Shown: positions 29,303 through 37,890, numbered from the stretch's first letter. The stretch: 64,000 nt of DNA from Streptomyces caniscabiei (GCF_014930365.1 NZ_JABXWI010000010.1:1-64000); one strand, 5' to 3'. The notes: generated by a model from the letters alone, not told the origin. Numbers and translations: made by a program.

Positions 29303-29953
29303 TCACCGGCCTCCGCGCGGCTGTCGGGGGATGAGGAGGATCTCCGAGCCCACCGGCCGGTAGCCCGCCGACTGGAACGCCCGCACGCTGCGGGCGTTCC
29401 CCGGTGCGATCTGCGCCCACAGCGGCTCGGCGACGAGATGGCGTGCGGCGCGCACCAGCGCCCGGCCCAGCCCCCGCTGCCGTGCGTCCTCGTCCACCTC
29501 GACCGAGACCTCCAGCCGCCCGGCGATCCCCCGGCCCGTCGTCAGGACGCCGCCGTCCACCGTCCAGACCCGTACGTCGTCACGGCGCAGCCGCGCGTAC
29601 GCGACCCGGGGGTGCCCGGGGTCCTCGATCTCCCGCAGCGGGAGCGGCGGTTCGCCCGGCAGGGGCGAGGCGACCAGCATCGCGTCGATCGTCTCGGACG
29701 TACGGCCCGTCCGCTCCATGAGGGCCGCGAGGAAGCGCGGGTTCATGCTGGCGGACAGCGCGTCGCACTCCGTCGCCGCGAGGCTCTCGCGCACCCACCG
29801 CGGGTCCTCGTCCGTGAACACGACGGAGTGCGCCGTGAAACACAGGACCCCTGCGTCCCGGGGGGAGTGCTGGGCGACGACCGTCGTACCGCCGTCCGCC
29901 GGCGGGAAGACTCCCGCGGCCGCCGCGTCCAGAATGTCCCGCAAGCTCTCCAT
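29303..29953 (-). CDS. GNAT family N-acetyltransferase
   Basis: 216-residue protein with a C-terminal acetyl-CoA-binding GNAT fold: VSVEVDEDARQRGLGRALV (the Q/RxxGxG/A pyrophosphate loop) and NARSVRAFQSAGYRPVGSEIL. The N-terminal 100 residues form an extra domain typical of a Streptomyces GNAT group that carries a DAAAAGVFPPADG-like start. The ATG at 29953 has AAGGAG about ten bases upstream. The substrate is unknown. It is convergent with the ADP-ribosyltransferase gene, with only 28 bases between the stops. Confidence 0.88.
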   Translation of the reverse strand: MESLRDILDAAAAGVFPPADGGTTVVAQHSPRDAGVLCFTAHSVVFTDEDPRWVRESLAATECDALSASMNPRFLAALMERTGRTSETIDAMLVASPLPGEPPLPLREIEDPGHPRVAYARLRRDDVRVWTVDGGVLTTGRGIAGRLEVSVEVDEDARQRGLGRALVRAARHLVAEPLWAQIAPGNARSVRAFQSAGYRPVGSEILLIPRQPRGGR

Positions 29954-30005
29954 CGCCGCCGTGCTCCTTGAGTCTCCACCCGCTGGAAGGCCCAGACTCC
30001 CAGAC

Positions 30006-30122
30006 ATGATCGAACGGTTCTGGGAGCCGGCCGCGCTGGTGCGGGGCCTGGAGCCGCTGTCGGCGCACGCCGAGGAGTTCGCGTGGGTGGTCGCCGCACT
30101 GCGTGCTCGGGAGGCCGGTTAA
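30006..30122 (+). CDS. Possible 38-residue small protein
   Basis: A short frame starts 52 bases beyond the GNAT gene start, in the opposite direction. It encodes an amphipathic, acidic helix-rich peptide (RFWEPAALVRGLEPLSAHAEEF). Third-position bias looks coding, and it ends 71 bases before the EF-hand gene. No ribosome site is obvious. It may be a true small protein or a chance frame. Confidence 0.35.
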   Translation: MIERFWEPAALVRGLEPLSAHAEEFAWVVAALRAREAG

Positions 30123-30193
30123 TCTGACCTGCGTCAGTAGGACTGTCGGCAGGACTGCCCGGAAGTGGCAGAGCACCAAGAAGGGGCGGATCG

Positions 30194-30406
30194 GTGGCGG
30201 ACATCGAGGCAGCGCGCAAGGAGTTCCAGCGGATCGACGCGGACGGTGACGGGTTCATCACCGCCGCCGAGTTCAAGACCGCCCTGGCCCAGGAAGGCGA
30301 CTGGAACGTCACCGAGTCCGTGGCGGAGGTCATCATCCGCACCCGCGACCTCAACGGCGACAAGCTCCTGTCGTTCGACGAGTTCTGGGCCCACCTGAAC
30401 AAGTGA
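30194..30406 (+). CDS. Small EF-hand calcium-binding protein
   Basis: 70-residue cytoplasmic protein with two EF-hand loops: DADGDGFITAAEF (residues 15-27) and DLNGDKLLSFDEF (about 52-64), each followed by a helix. It belongs to the small calmodulin-like Cab proteins of streptomycetes, which buffer or sense Ca2+. In loop two, Lys at loop position 6 and Leu at 7 are less common but keep the D-x-N-x-D ligands and the final Glu. GTG at 30194 has AAGGGG nearby. Confidence 0.92.
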   Translation: MADIEAARKEFQRIDADGDGFITAAEFKTALAQEGDWNVTESVAEVIIRTRDLNGDKLLSFDEFWAHLNK

Positions 30407-30522
30407 GCCGAGCGGCCGAGGGGCGTTCTCCGTCATGTGCGACGGGGGCGCCCCTTCGTCGTGCCGGGGCGGGGGGATGGTGGAGGGGGAATAGCGAAGA
30501 ACGGACGGGGGTTGAGCCCAGC

Positions 30523-30559
30523 AATACATGCGTATGCATCAAAATTAAGGTGGCCTGAC
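30523..30559 (+). promoter_or_regulatory. A/T-rich palindromic segment before the oxidoreductase gene
   Basis: ATACATGCGTATGCAT (30524-30539) is a dyad-like, A/T-rich patch in G+C-rich surroundings, followed by AAAATTAAGG that holds the ribosome site of the gene at 30560. It resembles an operator or promoter for a MarR/HxlR-type regulator, but no regulator gene is adjacent. Confidence 0.4.
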
Positions 30560-31222
30560 ATGAAGATCGGCATCATCGGCGCGGGCAACATCGGCGGCAA
30601 CCTCACCCGACGGCTCACCGCCCTCGGCCACGACGTCTCCGTCGCCAACTCCCGGGGCCCGCAGACCCTCACCGCACTGGCCGAGGAGACGGGCGCGACC
30701 CCCGTCCCGGTGGAGGAGGCGGCGCGCGGCGCCGAGGTCGTGGTGGTCACGGTCCCGCTGAAGGCGGTCCCGGACCTGCCGTCCGGCCTCCTGGCCGAGG
30801 CGGCCGACGGTGTCGCCGTCATCGACACCAACAACTACTACCCCCAGCAGCGCGACGGCAGGATCGCCGCCATCGAGGACGACGGCCTCACCGAGAGCCG
30901 CTGGATCGAACAGCAGCTGGGCCACACGGTCGTCAAGGCCTTCAACGGCACCTACGCCCAGGACATCCTCGACCGCCACCGCCCCGCCGGAGCCCCCGAC
31001 CGCATGGCCCTCCCCGTCGCCGCCGACGACGAGGCGGCCAAGAAGAAGATCCGCTCCCTCATCGACGAACTCGGCTTCGACACCGTCGACGCCGGCGGCC
31101 TCGACGACTCCTGGCGCCAGCAGCCCGACACCCCCGTCTACGGCCTCCAGGCCGGAACCGAGGCAGTGACCAAGGCCCTCGCCGAGGCATCCCGGGAACG
31201 GACACCGGACTTCCGGGGCTAG
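30560..31222 (+). CDS. F420H2:NADP+ oxidoreductase-like (NADPH-dependent F420 reductase family) protein
   Basis: 220-residue cytoplasmic Rossmann protein. The dinucleotide loop is GIIGAGNIGGNLTRRL at the very N-terminus, followed by VVVVTVPLKAVPDLP and IDTNNYYP. A C-terminal region has VVKAFNGTYAQDIL and GLDDSWRQQPDTPVYG. It matches the NAD(P)-binding F420 reductase family (COG2085). Many family members act on other NADPH substrates, so F420 use is not certain. ATG at 30560 has AAGG at 30547-30550; a longer frame to 30437 has no support. Confidence 0.88.
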   Translation: MKIGIIGAGNIGGNLTRRLTALGHDVSVANSRGPQTLTALAEETGATPVPVEEAARGAEVVVVTVPLKAVPDLPSGLLAEAADGVAVIDTNNYYPQQRDGRIAAIEDDGLTESRWIEQQLGHTVVKAFNGTYAQDILDRHRPAGAPDRMALPVAADDEAAKKKIRSLIDELGFDTVDAGGLDDSWRQQPDTPVYGLQAGTEAVTKALAEASRERTPDFRG

Positions 31223-31249
31223 TCCACCACCACGGACCGGCGGGGCCCG

Positions 31250-31804
31250 TCAGCCGCCGGCCCACTCCCGCAGGGCGGCGCGGGTCGGGAAGTCCGCCAC
31301 GTTCTTGTCCAGGGGGTTGTCGGTGTACTGGTGGAAGCGCCACTTGGCCTTGATGCGGGGTTTGCCCGCGGTGACGTAGTCGGCGATCCAGAGGCCGTCG
31401 GCGGCGTAGGACGTGGCGTCGACGGTCAGCCAGTAGTGGCGGTTGCAGTAGAGGATCACCCGGTGGTTCGGGCGGAGCTTCTTCAGGGTGCGCAGGAAGC
31501 GGTCCTTCTCGGCGTTGGTGGCGTGGGTGCCCTCGCCCGTCGTCTCCCAGTCGACGGCCAGGATGTCACCCGCCCGCTCCGGCGCCTTGCTGACGAAGTA
31601 CTCGGCTTGGGCGGTCAGGTTGCCCGGCCAGAGGAAGTGGTAGAAGCCGACGACCAGGCCCGCCTCGCGGGCGGTCCTGGTCTGGGCGGCGAGCTTGGGG
31701 TTGGTGTACGAGCGCCCCTCGGTGGCCTTGACGAAGACGAAGGAGAGGCCGGTGGTGTCGTACGAGGAGGGCTGGTAGGAGCTGACGTCGATGCCGCGCA
31801 GCAT
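31250..31804 (-). CDS. GH25 family muramidase (lysozyme), no signal peptide
   Basis: 184-residue protein that is almost only a GH25 catalytic domain. It has RGIDVSSYQ at the N-terminus, VFVKATEG, GFYHFLW, the catalytic LAVDWETTG (Asp-x-Glu) near residue 84, and a C-terminal WRFHQYTDN strand. It has no signal peptide, no Tat-type basic start and no cell-wall-binding domain, which is odd for a peptidoglycan hydrolase. It sits 26 bases downstream of the McrC-like gene in the same direction and has its own GGAG ribosome site, so it is probably the third gene of that operon. It may be released by lysis or act as a phage-like endolysin. Confidence 0.88.
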   Translation of the reverse strand: MLRGIDVSSYQPSSYDTTGLSFVFVKATEGRSYTNPKLAAQTRTAREAGLVVGFYHFLWPGNLTAQAEYFVSKAPERAGDILAVDWETTGEGTHATNAEKDRFLRTLKKLRPNHRVILYCNRHYWLTVDATSYAADGLWIADYVTAGKPRIKAKWRFHQYTDNPLDKNVADFPTRAALREWAGG

Positions 31805-31830
31805 GGGGTCTCCGGGAGGGGTGGGGGGAG

Positions 31831-33204
31831 TCAGTCGGGTGCGGGGGCGGTGGCGGTCCGCCCCGGGGCGACGCGTTCACCGGCGATCTGTTCACCGGCG
31901 ATGCGTTCGGCCAGGGTCGTGACGTCCGCGAGGAGCGTGGCGGGCGGCACGGCGAGGTCGAGGGTGTGGGCGGTGACGGTGATGCCGGACCGGCGGACGA
32001 CGTGCGGCGCGGGGCCGAGGCCGGCGGCGGGGGTGGCGGCCGCGTAGATCAGGTGGCCGTGGGGGAGGCCGAGGGCCGTGCAGTAGGCGAGCAGCTGGTA
32101 GAGGTGGGACGTGGGCGGGGCGGCGGGGGTGACGTACGCGTACTTCGCGTCCGCCACCGAGACGGGCCGGCCGCCCCGGTAGAGGACCAGGTCCGGGCGG
32201 AACGGGACACGGGCGGCCTCGTCCAGCCGGTGGTGCGTCTCCTGCGCGGCGCAGCGCACACCGTGGCGGGCGAGGGCCGCGGTGAGGGTCACGGTCAGGA
32301 ACCGTTCGAAGACCGCCGGCATGTCCAGCAGGAAGCCGTCGGTGGGGAGTGGGGTCCCGCCCTCCGGCGCGACAGAACGGTGGCTGAGGAGCAGTTCCGC
32401 CAGGCGGAGCGCCGGGGCGTAACGGGCGTTGAGCCGGGTCGGGGTCCAGCGGGGGAGCGGTGCGCCCGGGTGGAGGAGGCGGACCCCGCGCAGGTGGTCG
32501 CCGAGGTGGCGCAGGGCGAAGCGGGTGCGGGCGGGCACACCCGGCAGCCGGGCGGCCAGCCGGAGGGCGGCCAGGAGCAGACGGTTCTCCGCGATGTCCG
32601 GGGTGTGGTCGTCGTAGCGGACGGCCACCGGGAGGGGCAGGCCCACGCGGCGGAGCTGGTCCGCCGTCCGGACCCGGCCCCGGATCAGCGGGAGGTCCTC
32701 CTCGACCGTGCGATAGCCGTGCAGGACGCCGGACTCCAGGGTGCGGCGCGCGACCCGGGCCAGGAGGTCCGCGAGGGCGGGCAGCAGTTCGTCCGCCGTC
32801 GCCGCGGTGACCTGCTCCCGTTCGGCGTGCCAGGGGTCGGTGGGCGAGTGGGAGAGCATGAACAGCAGGTCACGGACCGGGAGTTTGGGCCGCAGCAGCA
32901 GTTCGATCGCCTCGCCCGCCGGAGTGCGCAGCCGGACCAGGCCCACCTTCTGTTTCCCCGCCACCCGCCAGCGACCGCCGGGGGCCGGGGTCAGCCGTAC
33001 GGCACCGGGGGCCGACAGCAGCCCCGCGACCTGGTCGGCCGTCAGCTCCCGCACGGCGCCGGGCCCGGTCTCGTCGACGGTGAGCCGGAGGGAGGGAGCG
33101 GCGGCCTTTCCGGCTCCCGCTCTCGCCCCGGGTCCGGTTCCCGCCGCTCCGGCTCCCGCCCCGGCTCCGGCTCCCGCTCCGCCTCCGGGGAGCGCCGTCG
33201 TCAT
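31831..33204 (-). CDS. McrC-like nuclease subunit of a type IV restriction system
   Basis: 457-residue protein. The N-terminal part matches the McrC dimer/McrB-contact region: QKVGLVRLRTPAGEAIELLLRPKLP, then LLFMLSH and LIRGRVRTADQLRR. The C-terminal PD-(D/E)XK nuclease is clear: FRPDLVLYRGGRPVSVADAKY has the Asp and the DxK pair, followed by LYQLLAYC. Its start overlaps the stop of the McrB-like gene by four bases, as expected for subunits of one complex. Family knowledge: McrBC cuts modified DNA using GTP. Modification specificity would be set by the partner's N-terminal domain. Confidence 0.9.
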   Translation of the reverse strand: MTTALPGGGAGAGAGAGAGAAGTGPGARAGAGKAAAPSLRLTVDETGPGAVRELTADQVAGLLSAPGAVRLTPAPGGRWRVAGKQKVGLVRLRTPAGEAIELLLRPKLPVRDLLFMLSHSPTDPWHAEREQVTAATADELLPALADLLARVARRTLESGVLHGYRTVEEDLPLIRGRVRTADQLRRVGLPLPVAVRYDDHTPDIAENRLLLAALRLAARLPGVPARTRFALRHLGDHLRGVRLLHPGAPLPRWTPTRLNARYAPALRLAELLLSHRSVAPEGGTPLPTDGFLLDMPAVFERFLTVTLTAALARHGVRCAAQETHHRLDEAARVPFRPDLVLYRGGRPVSVADAKYAYVTPAAPPTSHLYQLLAYCTALGLPHGHLIYAAATPAAGLGPAPHVVRRSGITVTAHTLDLAVPPATLLADVTTLAERIAGEQIAGERVAPGRTATAPAPD

Positions 33205-35399
33205 GAGCCCAGCGCCGCGCGCAGGGCGGCCAGACCGTACTCCTCCTCGACGTTCACCCCCGTGCCGTACTCCTGGTCCTCCAGCAGAGGCAGGATCTGG
33301 GTGCGCCAGATCAGGTCGAGCACCTCGGGGCGGTCCGCGCCGGGCTTCATCAGGTACGACGGGCCGATGGCGCGGTCCGCGTCGCCGAGGCGGCGGTTGA
33401 GCTCGTCCAGCAGGCGGGCGGGCAGCTCCGACAGCTTGTGGTGGCGCAGCCAGCGGTCCAGGAGGCCGTGCACCGGGGGCCGTTCGGGGGAGAGCCGGCG
33501 GAAGGCGAAGCGGCGGCGCATCGCCGCGTCGACGAGGGCGATCGACCGGTCCGCCGTGTTCATCGTGCCGACCAGGAACAGATTGCCCGGCAGATGGAAC
33601 GGGTCGTGCGGGCTGTACTGGGTGGTGACCGGCTCGTCGCGGTACTCCAGCAGGAAGTACAGCTCACCGAAGACCTTCGCCAGGTTGGCCCGGTTGATCT
33701 CGTCGACGATCAGGACGTACGGGTTGGCCGGGTCCTTCCGCGCCCGCTCGGCCAGCAGTTTCAACGGGCCCGGGACGACGTCGAACACCACCGAGCCCGA
33801 GCCGCCCGCCGCGCCCTCGCCGGGTACCGGGCGGAAGCCCTCGAAGAAGTCCTCGTAGGTGTAGGAGGGGTGGAACTGGACGAGCTCCACCCGGTCCGGT
33901 CCCGCCAGATGCCTGGCCAGGGCCCGGGCCAGATAGGTCTTGCCGGTACCGGGCGGTCCGTGGAACACGAGCTGGCGCTGCTCCTGGAGCTGCTGGGCGG
34001 TCTCCGCCAGCCAGGGCAGGGGCATGAACAGCTGGTCGGCCAAATCCTGTGTCACGGGCGGCAGTTCGAGGGGCTTGGTGACATCGGCCGTGATCAGCGG
34101 TTCGGCGACGCTGCCCTCCAGGTTGGCCCGTTCCGCGAGTTCCGCGGCCACGCTGCTGATGTCGTACACCGTGGGGGGCCGGGTCAGACGGCTCTGCACG
34201 GCCTGGGGCAGCTCCGCGCGCCTCAGCGGCCGTTCGGCGGTGGCCCAGCGCACCGGCAGCCGCCGCGCGTTGTCGAGGCCGTCCGAGGTGTCGTACACCG
34301 CCGGGCCCTCGACCGTACCGACGTGGACCTCGTCCGCGGTCACGGTGGCCACCAGGTCGCCGGGCTGTATCAGCGTGAGGAAGGCGTGCAGTTGGTACAC
34401 GGACTGTCCGCGCGACTGGGTGCCGTCGTCGGGGAGTCCGTCCAGCACGGTCCGCTGGATCTCCTGCTTGGCCGTGCCCGCCGGGATGTCCGGCAGCTCC
34501 TTCCAGGACACCGAGCAGTAGCCCCGCTCCAGCCAGTCCGGCACGAAGTTGCGTCCGTCGACGTTGAAGCCGCGCACCAGCCAGCCCCGCTGCTCGTGCT
34601 CGACGGCGGTGTGCCGCCACCGGCCCACCCAGGGGTCGGCGTAGAACCACACCCGCTCCCCGCTGCGCGCGTCCAGGACCCTGCGCAGCTCCAGCAGGTC
34701 GCGGTCGTCGTCGCCGGTGACCTCCGGCAGTTCGTCGGTGAACGCCTTGACGATCTCCTGCTTGTGGTGGGCGCTGGCGATCGGCTGGAAGACGTCGGGG
34801 AAGAGGCAGTACAGCAGGACGTGGATCTGCGCGCGGCCCTTCTTGTGGCCCACGGAGCGCTGGACGTCCAGGCACTCCTCGCGGAACCGCCACGGGTCGC
34901 GCAGCACGGCCGCGCGCTCGGCGTGGGGCAGGCCCGCGAGCCGTTCCACCAGCAGGACCAGGATCTGGAACTGCGCCCAGCGGTAGTTGAGGAAGCCCTG
35001 GCCGCCGTTGAGGAACCCCGTCAGGCCCCGCTCCATGTGTTCCGGGGTCGCCAGACGGTCGAGGCCGGCCCAGGAGACGACCTCGCCGAGGATCTGGAGC
35101 TTCTTCCTGAGGCCGATCTGCTCGGGCTTCAGCGGGGCCATGTTCACGAAGAGCAGTTCGGCCGCCAGGACGATCGTGGCGGCCGGTGCGCCGTCGAGCT
35201 GGCGGCTCAGCTTGACCAGGAACGTGTCCGACGACTGGTCCGGCCGGTCCACGAAACGGGCGCGCAGATCCGATGCCGTCGCCTCGGTCCAGGCGTCCGT
35301 CTCCGGCGCGAACGCCGACTTCCCGCTCAGCAGCCCGTCATGGAAGACGCGCCGCACCTCCGCCACGACCTCGGCACCCACCGGCTGGTCCGCTCCCAT
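33201..35399 (-). CDS. McrB-like AAA+ GTPase with EVE/PUA-like N-terminal region
   Basis: 732-residue motor subunit of a type IV restriction system. The C-terminal AAA+ domain has HGPPGTGKTYLARAL (Walker A), the family-specific FHPSYTYEDFFEGFRP, Walker B VLIVDEINRANLAKVFGELY and the sensor region VGTMNTADRSIALVDAAMRRRF. The N-terminal 450 residues differ from E. coli McrB. They include a segment typical of EVE/PUA-like modified-base readers (GYCSVSWKELPDI..., VYQLHAFLTLIQPGDLVATV...VHVGTVEG, about residues 290-380). ATG at 35399 is preferred since GAGAGGGG is then eight bases away; a GTG at 35405 is too close. The gene begins 80 bases from a MITE-like element, which suggests a mobile edge. 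Confidence 0.92.
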   Translation of the reverse strand: MGADQPVGAEVVAEVRRVFHDGLLSGKSAFAPETDAWTEATASDLRARFVDRPDQSSDTFLVKLSRQLDGAPAATIVLAAELLFVNMAPLKPEQIGLRKKLQILGEVVSWAGLDRLATPEHMERGLTGFLNGGQGFLNYRWAQFQILVLLVERLAGLPHAERAAVLRDPWRFREECLDVQRSVGHKKGRAQIHVLLYCLFPDVFQPIASAHHKQEIVKAFTDELPEVTGDDDRDLLELRRVLDARSGERVWFYADPWVGRWRHTAVEHEQRGWLVRGFNVDGRNFVPDWLERGYCSVSWKELPDIPAGTAKQEIQRTVLDGLPDDGTQSRGQSVYQLHAFLTLIQPGDLVATVTADEVHVGTVEGPAVYDTSDGLDNARRLPVRWATAERPLRRAELPQAVQSRLTRPPTVYDISSVAAELAERANLEGSVAEPLITADVTKPLELPPVTQDLADQLFMPLPWLAETAQQLQEQRQLVFHGPPGTGKTYLARALARHLAGPDRVELVQFHPSYTYEDFFEGFRPVPGEGAAGGSGSVVFDVVPGPLKLLAERARKDPANPYVLIVDEINRANLAKVFGELYFLLEYRDEPVTTQYSPHDPFHLPGNLFLVGTMNTADRSIALVDAAMRRRFAFRRLSPERPPVHGLLDRWLRHHKLSELPARLLDELNRRLGDADRAIGPSYLMKPGADRPEVLDLIWRTQILPLLEDQEYGTGVNVEEEYGLAALRAALGS

Positions 35400-35479
35400 G
35401 CCCACCGCCCGCCCCTCTCACGTCCGAAGTGCCCACCCTAGGAGGGGCCTTGGCGATCGTCACGTGACGGGGCGGGCGG

Positions 35480-35670
35480 CTAGGGCCTGTCGTTTGGATC
35501 ACGCCTGGGCCGCGGGGCGTGGCACGCGCATCTGCCGCGTTGTCGTCAGTCCCCAACGCTCCGCGTTGACTCCCTCCTCCGCCTTGCAGCTGCACGCGCC
35601 ACGCCCCGCTCACCAGCAGCTATCAGGAGCCGTCGCCCGCAGTCGGCATGATCCAAACGACAGGCCCTAG
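35480..35670. mobile_element. MITE-like element with perfect 22-bp terminal inverted repeats
   Basis: Positions 35480-35501 and 35649-35670 are exact reverse complements (22 bp, outer bases CTAG then GGGCCTGTCGTTTGGATCA). A second inverted pair lies inside (GCGGGGCGTGGC at 35512-35523, GCCACGCCCCGC at 35598-35609). The element is 191 bp, too short to encode a transposase, and has no ORF of note. The outer bases fit a TA or CTAG target duplication, as made by IS630/IS5-type transposases. It lies between the leftward mcrB-like gene and the end of the CIS operon. Confidence 0.85.
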
Positions 35671-35686
35671 GTGGCCGCGCCGGGTC

Positions 35687-37297
35687 TCAGCTGGTGCCGC
35701 CCGAGCGGCCGAAGAACTCGATCTCGGCTATCGCGACCTGCTTCTTGGCGTCGGCGCCGTAGGCGGAGAGGACGGTGAAGCGGACGGTCTCCGCCTCGCC
35801 GACCCGGAACTTGCGGCGCTGGCCGCCGGCGCTCTGGTCGAGGACGAGGGTCTTGGTGGAGACCGAACCGTCGGCTGCGGTGATCTTCGCCTCGATACGG
35901 TGCGGGCGCGCCGACTCCGCACGCTGGTCCGCGTTCTTGGAGACGCCCGGGGTGATGACCACGTCGAGCAGCCGCGTCGGCTCCTCGAAGCGGGCCTCGA
36001 TCCACTCGCCCTCGCCGGACTGGGTGACACCCGGACCCCACCACGTGTTGCTGTAGGTGTCGAAGGCCAGCTGCGGCTTGTGGCCGGGGAACGAACGGGA
36101 CGCCTTGAAGCTGTCCGGGACGACCGACGCGCGCTTGGCGAAGTGGTCACGGGTCGCCTGGTAGGCGTCGTCGGCCTGGAAGGCGAGGGTGACGATCAGG
36201 GTCAGGACGAGGGCGCCGACCAGCCAGCTGAGGATCTGGCCGAAGCCGCGGCGCAGCCGGGGGCGGTCGCCCGCCCACGGGGTCTCGGTGTTGCGGCCGG
36301 TCAGCACCCGGCGCCACCACGGCAGCCGGGCCGGTGCCTCCGTACGGCCGGCCATCGGCATCGCGCAGCGTGCGCAGAAGTGCCGGTCGGGCCGGGTGGG
36401 GGTCCCGCACCACGGGCAGGGCACACCGCCCTCGGTGCCGAACTCCGGCTGCGGGGCGCGGACTTGAGGGCGCTGCACATCGGGGCGGCCCGGCAGCACG
36501 GGGGCGACGGCCGGCTCCGCGGGCGCGCGGGGCTCGGGGTCGGCCACCGGGACCAGGAGGGACCTGGCCCGGTCGGCGGCGGAGGGCGCGGGAGCGGCGG
36601 GCGCCGGGGAGGGGTGCGTGGGGAGGGGGGTGGTGGGGTCCTCGTCGCCGGGGTGGGGGTGGGGGGCCGCCACCGGGTGGGCCTGGGCCTGGGGCTGGAC
36701 CGGGGGCTGGATCTGGGGTTGGGGCTGGGTCCGGGCCTCGGGAGCGGCGGGAGCGGCGGGGGTCGCCGGGGCGGTCGCGTGGTGGGCGGTGGCGGGGGAG
36801 GGTGCGTCCGGGTGAGCCGTCGTGCCGGGGTCCGGGTCGCGTACGCCGGTGGCGGCGGCCGGGGCCGTACCCGCCGGGGCCGTTCCAGCCTGGGCCGTGT
36901 CGTGTGCGGTGCGGGCCGTGCCGGTTCCGGCGCCCGGGTGGGCGAAGGCGTCCCAGCCGGGTTCGCCGCCGGTGGCGGGGCGGTCGGCGCCCGCCGGGGT
37001 CGGCGTGGTGGCCGCCGCGGCAGCCGGCGCCGGCGCGGGAGCTGGGGCTTCGGGGCTCGGGTGGCCGGGGCCGGGCGCGACCGCGGGGGCGGGGCGGTTC
37101 GGGGGCGCGTCCGGCGTGCGGGTGCCGTCGGCCGGGGCGTCGCCCGTCGCGGGCGCGGCCTCGCTCCTGGCGGCGCCGGTGCCGGACCAGCCGAGTACCG
37201 CGCCGCAGGCGTCGCAGAAGGACTGGCCGGGCTCCCCGCGGGTTCCGCATTCGGCGCAGCTCTGGGCCTGGCCGGTGCCGGGGGTCGGGCTGGTCAT
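35687..37297 (-). CDS. Membrane-anchored CIS protein: zinc ribbons, disordered linker, TM, discoidin-like domain
   Basis: 536-residue single-span membrane protein, last gene of the leftward CIS operon. Its ATG overlaps the stop of the tail protein I gene by four bases (ATGA), which fixes the start. Order: a zinc ribbon (CAECG...CDACG, about residues 12-33); a 290-residue Pro/Ala-rich disordered linker; a second zinc ribbon (CPWCG...CARCA, about 295-316); a basic stretch; one membrane helix (ILSWLVGALVLTLIVTLAF, about 360-380); and an outer F5/8-type-C (galactose-binding-like) domain to the end. Without a signal peptide the N-terminus should be inside. The plan resembles the membrane protein named CisA in Streptomyces CIS work, which couples the cytosolic particle to the membrane. 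I infer the same role. Confidence 0.82.
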   Translation of the reverse strand: MTSPTPGTGQAQSCAECGTRGEPGQSFCDACGAVLGWSGTGAARSEAAPATGDAPADGTRTPDAPPNRPAPAVAPGPGHPSPEAPAPAPAPAAAAATTPTPAGADRPATGGEPGWDAFAHPGAGTGTARTAHDTAQAGTAPAGTAPAAATGVRDPDPGTTAHPDAPSPATAHHATAPATPAAPAAPEARTQPQPQIQPPVQPQAQAHPVAAPHPHPGDEDPTTPLPTHPSPAPAAPAPSAADRARSLLVPVADPEPRAPAEPAVAPVLPGRPDVQRPQVRAPQPEFGTEGGVPCPWCGTPTRPDRHFCARCAMPMAGRTEAPARLPWWRRVLTGRNTETPWAGDRPRLRRGFGQILSWLVGALVLTLIVTLAFQADDAYQATRDHFAKRASVVPDSFKASRSFPGHKPQLAFDTYSNTWWGPGVTQSGEGEWIEARFEEPTRLLDVVITPGVSKNADQRAESARPHRIEAKITAADGSVSTKTLVLDQSAGGQRRKFRVGEAETVRFTVLSAYGADAKKQVAIAEIEFFGRSGGTS

Positions 37298-37851
37298 CTC
37301 TCGGGGATCCTTTCGGCGGCGGTCACCTGGACCGTGTACGGCATGTGGGCGGGGCGGGCGGCGGCGACGAGGCTGTCCAGCCGGTGTTCGTCCGCCGGGG
37401 TGGGGTCGGGCAGGCGCAGGGCCACGTGCAGGCGCGGGCGGGGTTCGCCCGGGACCGGGCCGAGGGGGCGGGCGTCCCAGGTGGCGGCGCCGCTCTCGGT
37501 GATCTCCGGGGTCACGCCGAAGACCAGACGCACCGCCTCGGACAGGCCGCGCCGGGTGCCGCGCACCCGGTGCAGGTACGCGGCGGCGGCGACCGCGGCG
37601 CGCAGGCGGTCCTCCGGCTCCGTGCCGTCCGTCTCGGCGCCGACCCAGCCGGCGAGCCACTGGGTGAAGTCCACGGGGGCGAGGGACGGCGTGAAGTAGG
37701 AGTCCAGGCAGTCGAGGACGGAGAGGATCGGGGCGAGGACGTCGTCGAGGCCGCCGATGAAGCGTTGGGCGAGGTCGTCGTCGGCGAACACGGCGGGGAG
37801 CATGGTGGCGATGGGGTGCGAGGAGCCGAGGCCGTCTATGGAGCCCCTCAT
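37294..37851 (-). CDS. CIS baseplate/tail protein I-like protein
   Basis: 185-residue structural protein of the P2 gpI / Afp12-like type (TIGR02242 plan). N-terminal LPAVFADDDLAQRFIGGLDDVLAPILSVLDCLDSYF is followed by PVDFTQWLAGWVG, then HRVRGTRRGLSEAVRLVFG and PVPGEPRPRLHVALRLP. It likely sits at the baseplate rim next to the J protein. Its stop overlaps the start of the membrane protein gene. It follows the J gene after 112 bases that contain a dispersed repeat. Confidence 0.88.
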   Translation of the reverse strand: MRGSIDGLGSSHPIATMLPAVFADDDLAQRFIGGLDDVLAPILSVLDCLDSYFTPSLAPVDFTQWLAGWVGAETDGTEPEDRLRAAVAAAAYLHRVRGTRRGLSEAVRLVFGVTPEITESGAATWDARPLGPVPGEPRPRLHVALRLPDPTPADEHRLDSLVAAARPAHMPYTVQVTAAERIPER

Positions 37852-37890
37852 GATGGGCCGCCCAGTAGCTCGGGGGGTGCTGTCGTAAGG

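Noticed and set aside
30421..30470. Possible terminator after the EF-hand gene
   Set aside because: The best stem is 7 bp with a 23-nt loop, too weak to list.
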